NCBI GenBank assembly: GCA_035222895.1
Contig: JAVYIG010001602.1
Span: 186,001 to 250,000 of the forward strand
Direction of reading: 5' to 3'
DNA: 64,000 nt
Source: Strongylocentrotus droebachiensis
Taxonomy: Eukaryota > Echinodermata > Echinoidea > Camarodonta > Strongylocentrotidae
Shown: positions 61,364-64,000 of the stretch, in pieces
Layout: the number at the start of each line of letters is the position of its first letter
Position numbering within the stretch: position 1 is the stretch's first letter
Notes under the pieces: model-generated
Told to the model about the DNA's origin: nothing
What the model saw: only the letters and a program-made list of their open reading frames with translations
Database searches by the model: none
Position numbers and translations under genes: made by a program

Positions 61364-64000
61364 GAGTTGCCATAGTAACCCTCTTGCTTCCTTACACGTA
61401 TCCATAGCAACCTTCTTTTATTTTCAGCCCTAGCCAATCTCGTCCTAGAGTCCCACTCCTGGAGCGTGGAGTCCACACCATCAATTCTAGACATCAAGTC
61501 TAGACATTAGTTATGTTCCGTCATTTTATGTTTCTATGTTCAAAACCCTAGAAAGAGAGAGGGAGAGAATTTGTTTTCTCAGTACAAAACAGAGAAAGTG
61601 TACACAGTAATTTTCACTTGTACGTCTTAGTTTAAGAGGCAAAAAAGTATTGTTCTTTTTAAGATATTTTATTGCAAAAGGTAATTTATAGAAGTAATCG
61701 TTACTTTTTTTATTGCAGGATTGGTATTGTAATGAATTGAAAGTTCTTGAAAAGAATGGTTTGATGTTGACTGCTATGTTAGGCAGGCGCTCTAGACTGT
61801 GACACAATAGTCAGATCAGTCGCTTCTACATCAGACAAGAATTGATATCTTATGCGGTATATTATTGCCCCCTCACCATAATTTATGGATAATCGTGTCT
61901 TCTTTCATTCATGATCAGAATGTTCAAATATCTTCTTTTTTTTTCCATCTGGAGAAAAATTCAGTTTTTGTTGTTTCCATATTATTTTCTTTGGATGAAA
62001 ACTTGTCAGCGTGAGCATGAGAAACAGAGTGTAATTTTATTTCTATTTGATTTGCTTCAATGTTTTCTGATATGACATGAGTAGATTTCTTGCTATGCTT
62101 CCACGTCTGATCTACCCTGTTTGGTACTAGTTCAGCACGGATGTATATTCACAAAGTAATCTTAAAGCTCAATGCTTAGTTATACATGTAGATAAAATGA
62201 CTACATCATCTCGCTCTGTAGATTAGCTTTGTATTTGACATAAGCATTAGTGTAAAAGGGAAGCTATTTAATAACATATGTTTTGTGTAGTGTGTATGAT
62301 CTGATATGGAACTCTTCTTGACAGTTATAAAAGAAATTTAATCATGTACAAAGTAATGCTAATTTAATATCTAATAATTATATATATTATCATTTTAGCT
62401 GGAGAATACTATAGATCATATGAAATTCTTAGACAAAACAATTGACTTCAAAACTTTGTATGTTTTATACACCTATCATTTATGATTACGCAATTGTCAT
62501 TAGTGCTGTAGTGTTGTCAGATTATGCACTAGAAAATAAATTTCTTGATTTACAGAACTACAAATGACAAGTCTTTGTATCCTAAATGTTTATATTTCAT
62601 TATTTGCTTATCTAGAGTGTAATATAGTGAAAAGATTTAATGTGTGAGTATTTGCATTTTTTTCTTCATTGTAATGAATCAATGAGCTGGTACTTCATAT
62701 GTGTAATGATTGTTAAAACAAATATCATTTACTCATACATGAAAAGGAAGAATTGAATCAGTGCTATTTCAGATTGATCACTTCTTTCTTACAACAAGAA
62801 ACAAAACATTACTTGTTACTCTGAGTGGTCAATGTCCTGCATATGTTTACTGTATTTTTTGCATGATTTTCATCTGAGCAATTATCATGGCAAGGTTATA
62901 AAATCACCATTGAAAATCATTGTACGGAAACGAACCCAGTTTGGACTATGTAGAGGGTTGCATGGTGTATTAAAACACAGCACTTCATAATAACTGAAAA
63001 ATTGCCTTTATTCCAGTTTATTTCACTCACTGTGACTGACTCTTTGCTGTTTAACATGTGGGATCTTCATTAAAACTGATCCAATCTCCCTTTTTTGACA
63101 ACATTTGTTTCCTCTGGTTGGCAGCTCTGAGTTTGTTCTGTGTGAAGAAGAAGAATGATTTATCATGGTCTGATTTTAGCCTCTCTTTAACCTTTTTTTT
63201 CTTTTCTTGTTTTGTTCTCTTTCAAAGTCAAGCTTTGAGGTGTGTCTCGGGTCATGTGAACTGTCCAAAGTCTTGTAAATTATTTCTGAATTCGATTCAG
63301 ACACACTTCAAACAAAGCAAAAAGAGTTACATGAAGATTCAGGGAGTTGACATACTAGGAAAGCGGGATTAGATTTGAGGCATAACAGCAATTGGCAAAC
63401 ACTGATTTTCTGAGGCAATCGTGGAAGAAAATCTCTGTTCTTCTCAGACTTGATCCTCTATTCAGAGTTGGGGAACGATAGAGTCATCCCAACCTGTACT
63501 TACACCTGGAATGTTTGGAGCAGCAAAGCGTAACATCATAGCTAGCATGCGTAGATACAAGAGTTGTAGCATTGGTTCAATCTTTAATAGTAGCATGTCA
63601 GCTCTGTTGATCTTCACCTAATCTCTCTGATCATTTATGGGAAATTATTTTCTTTTACTTTTTTAAACGTTTGGACATGGGAAAACGTAATATGCAACTC
63701 TCGCTGTTTATACATATTAAAGCACATTAAAATGTGGCTTGTTGAAATTCTGAGAGTTTGCCATATCAGAACTAATTATGAACAATTTATTGTTCTTTAA
63801 CAACCGGAGTGTTTTTTAAAAGAGCAAGCCTACAGCTCGAAGAAATGGATGGGCTAAATTACGCCTATGAAATGAGGAAGACCTGAATTTAAAAGGGTAA
63901 AGAAAGACAAAAATTGGGATGGAATATTTATTGGTGCTAAAGTACTTAAAAGTCCAATTAATAAGAGTGTGTAGTTATAGCTGCAGTGCAGGCTGTGCAT
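61364..64000 (+). other. Tropomyosin exon 9(3) 3'UTR and downstream flank
   Basis: The 3'UTR probably runs to about 62560 (AATAAA at 62535-62540). After that no gene was recognised; the open frame near 63.06-63.37 kb is low-complexity (Phe/Ser/Leu-rich) with no exon signals. Confidence 0.55.
62535..62540 (+). terminator. Candidate poly(A) signal AATAAA for the 9(3) isoform
   Basis: Consensus hexamer about 1.17 kb after the stop of exon 9(3). Confidence 0.45.

Noticed and set aside
61713-61735. Possible further tropomyosin terminal exon after TTTTTTATTGCAG at 61719
   Set aside because: In phase it would add only Gly-Leu-Val-Leu then stop, with no heptad tail; more likely 3'UTR sequence.
63058-63372. 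104-codon frame near the right end
   Set aside because: Phe/Ser/Leu-rich translation of T-rich sequence, no homology signal and no splice context.

Overview
This is an AT-rich, intron-rich animal nuclear window: GT-AG introns, long introns packed with SINE, LINE and MITE fossils, microsatellites and poly-G runs. The two recognisable genes, the many TACATGTA-type words and the repeat flora best fit a marine invertebrate deuterostome, most likely an echinoderm. That placement is inference; no single feature proves it.

Layout. (1) 1-5.2 kb: the last three coding exons, stop codon and 3'UTR of ZFR, a zinc-finger RNA-binding protein with a C-terminal DZF domain, on the + strand. Its last intron carries a complete-looking 764-bp non-autonomous piggyBac-type element with TTAA target sites. 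(2) 5.2-23.1 kb: mostly intergenic. It holds MITE and foldback relics, a 7SL-like SINE, a triplicated ~100-bp repeat inside a larger inverted-repeat element, a long polypyrimidine tract, and one weak candidate first exon at 15.57 kb. (3) 23.1-62.6 kb: a complete tropomyosin gene on the + strand.

The tropomyosin gene was read exon by exon. It has two alternative first exons (1a at 23.67 kb, 1b at 34.68 kb; each exactly 38 codons). Exon 2 (126 nt) is used only with 1a. The common part is exon 3 (134 nt), exon 4a (46 nt), exon 5 (71 nt), a fused exon 6/7 (139 nt) and exon 8 (70 nt). Two 72-nt exons, 4b and 4b', look mutually exclusive. There are three alternative terminal exons with separate stops. 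The long form comes to exactly 284 residues, the canonical tropomyosin length; the short form is 242. Relative to vertebrate genes, exon 4 (118 nt) is split 46+72 and exons 6 and 7 (76+63) are joined. In principle 2 x 2 x 3 = 12 isoforms are possible.

Regulation visible in sequence: a perfect CArG (SRF) box 520 bp upstream of exon 1a, the same ATCACGTGAT palindrome 290-360 bp upstream of both start codons, CCAAT boxes at both promoters, and an RBFOX-type TGCATG just upstream of exon 4b'. The introns hold tRNA-derived SINEs (two of one family), the 3' end of a non-LTR retrotransposon, several MITEs and an 82-nt hairpin of pre-miRNA size. No prokaryotic features, CRISPR, rRNA or intact tRNA genes were seen.
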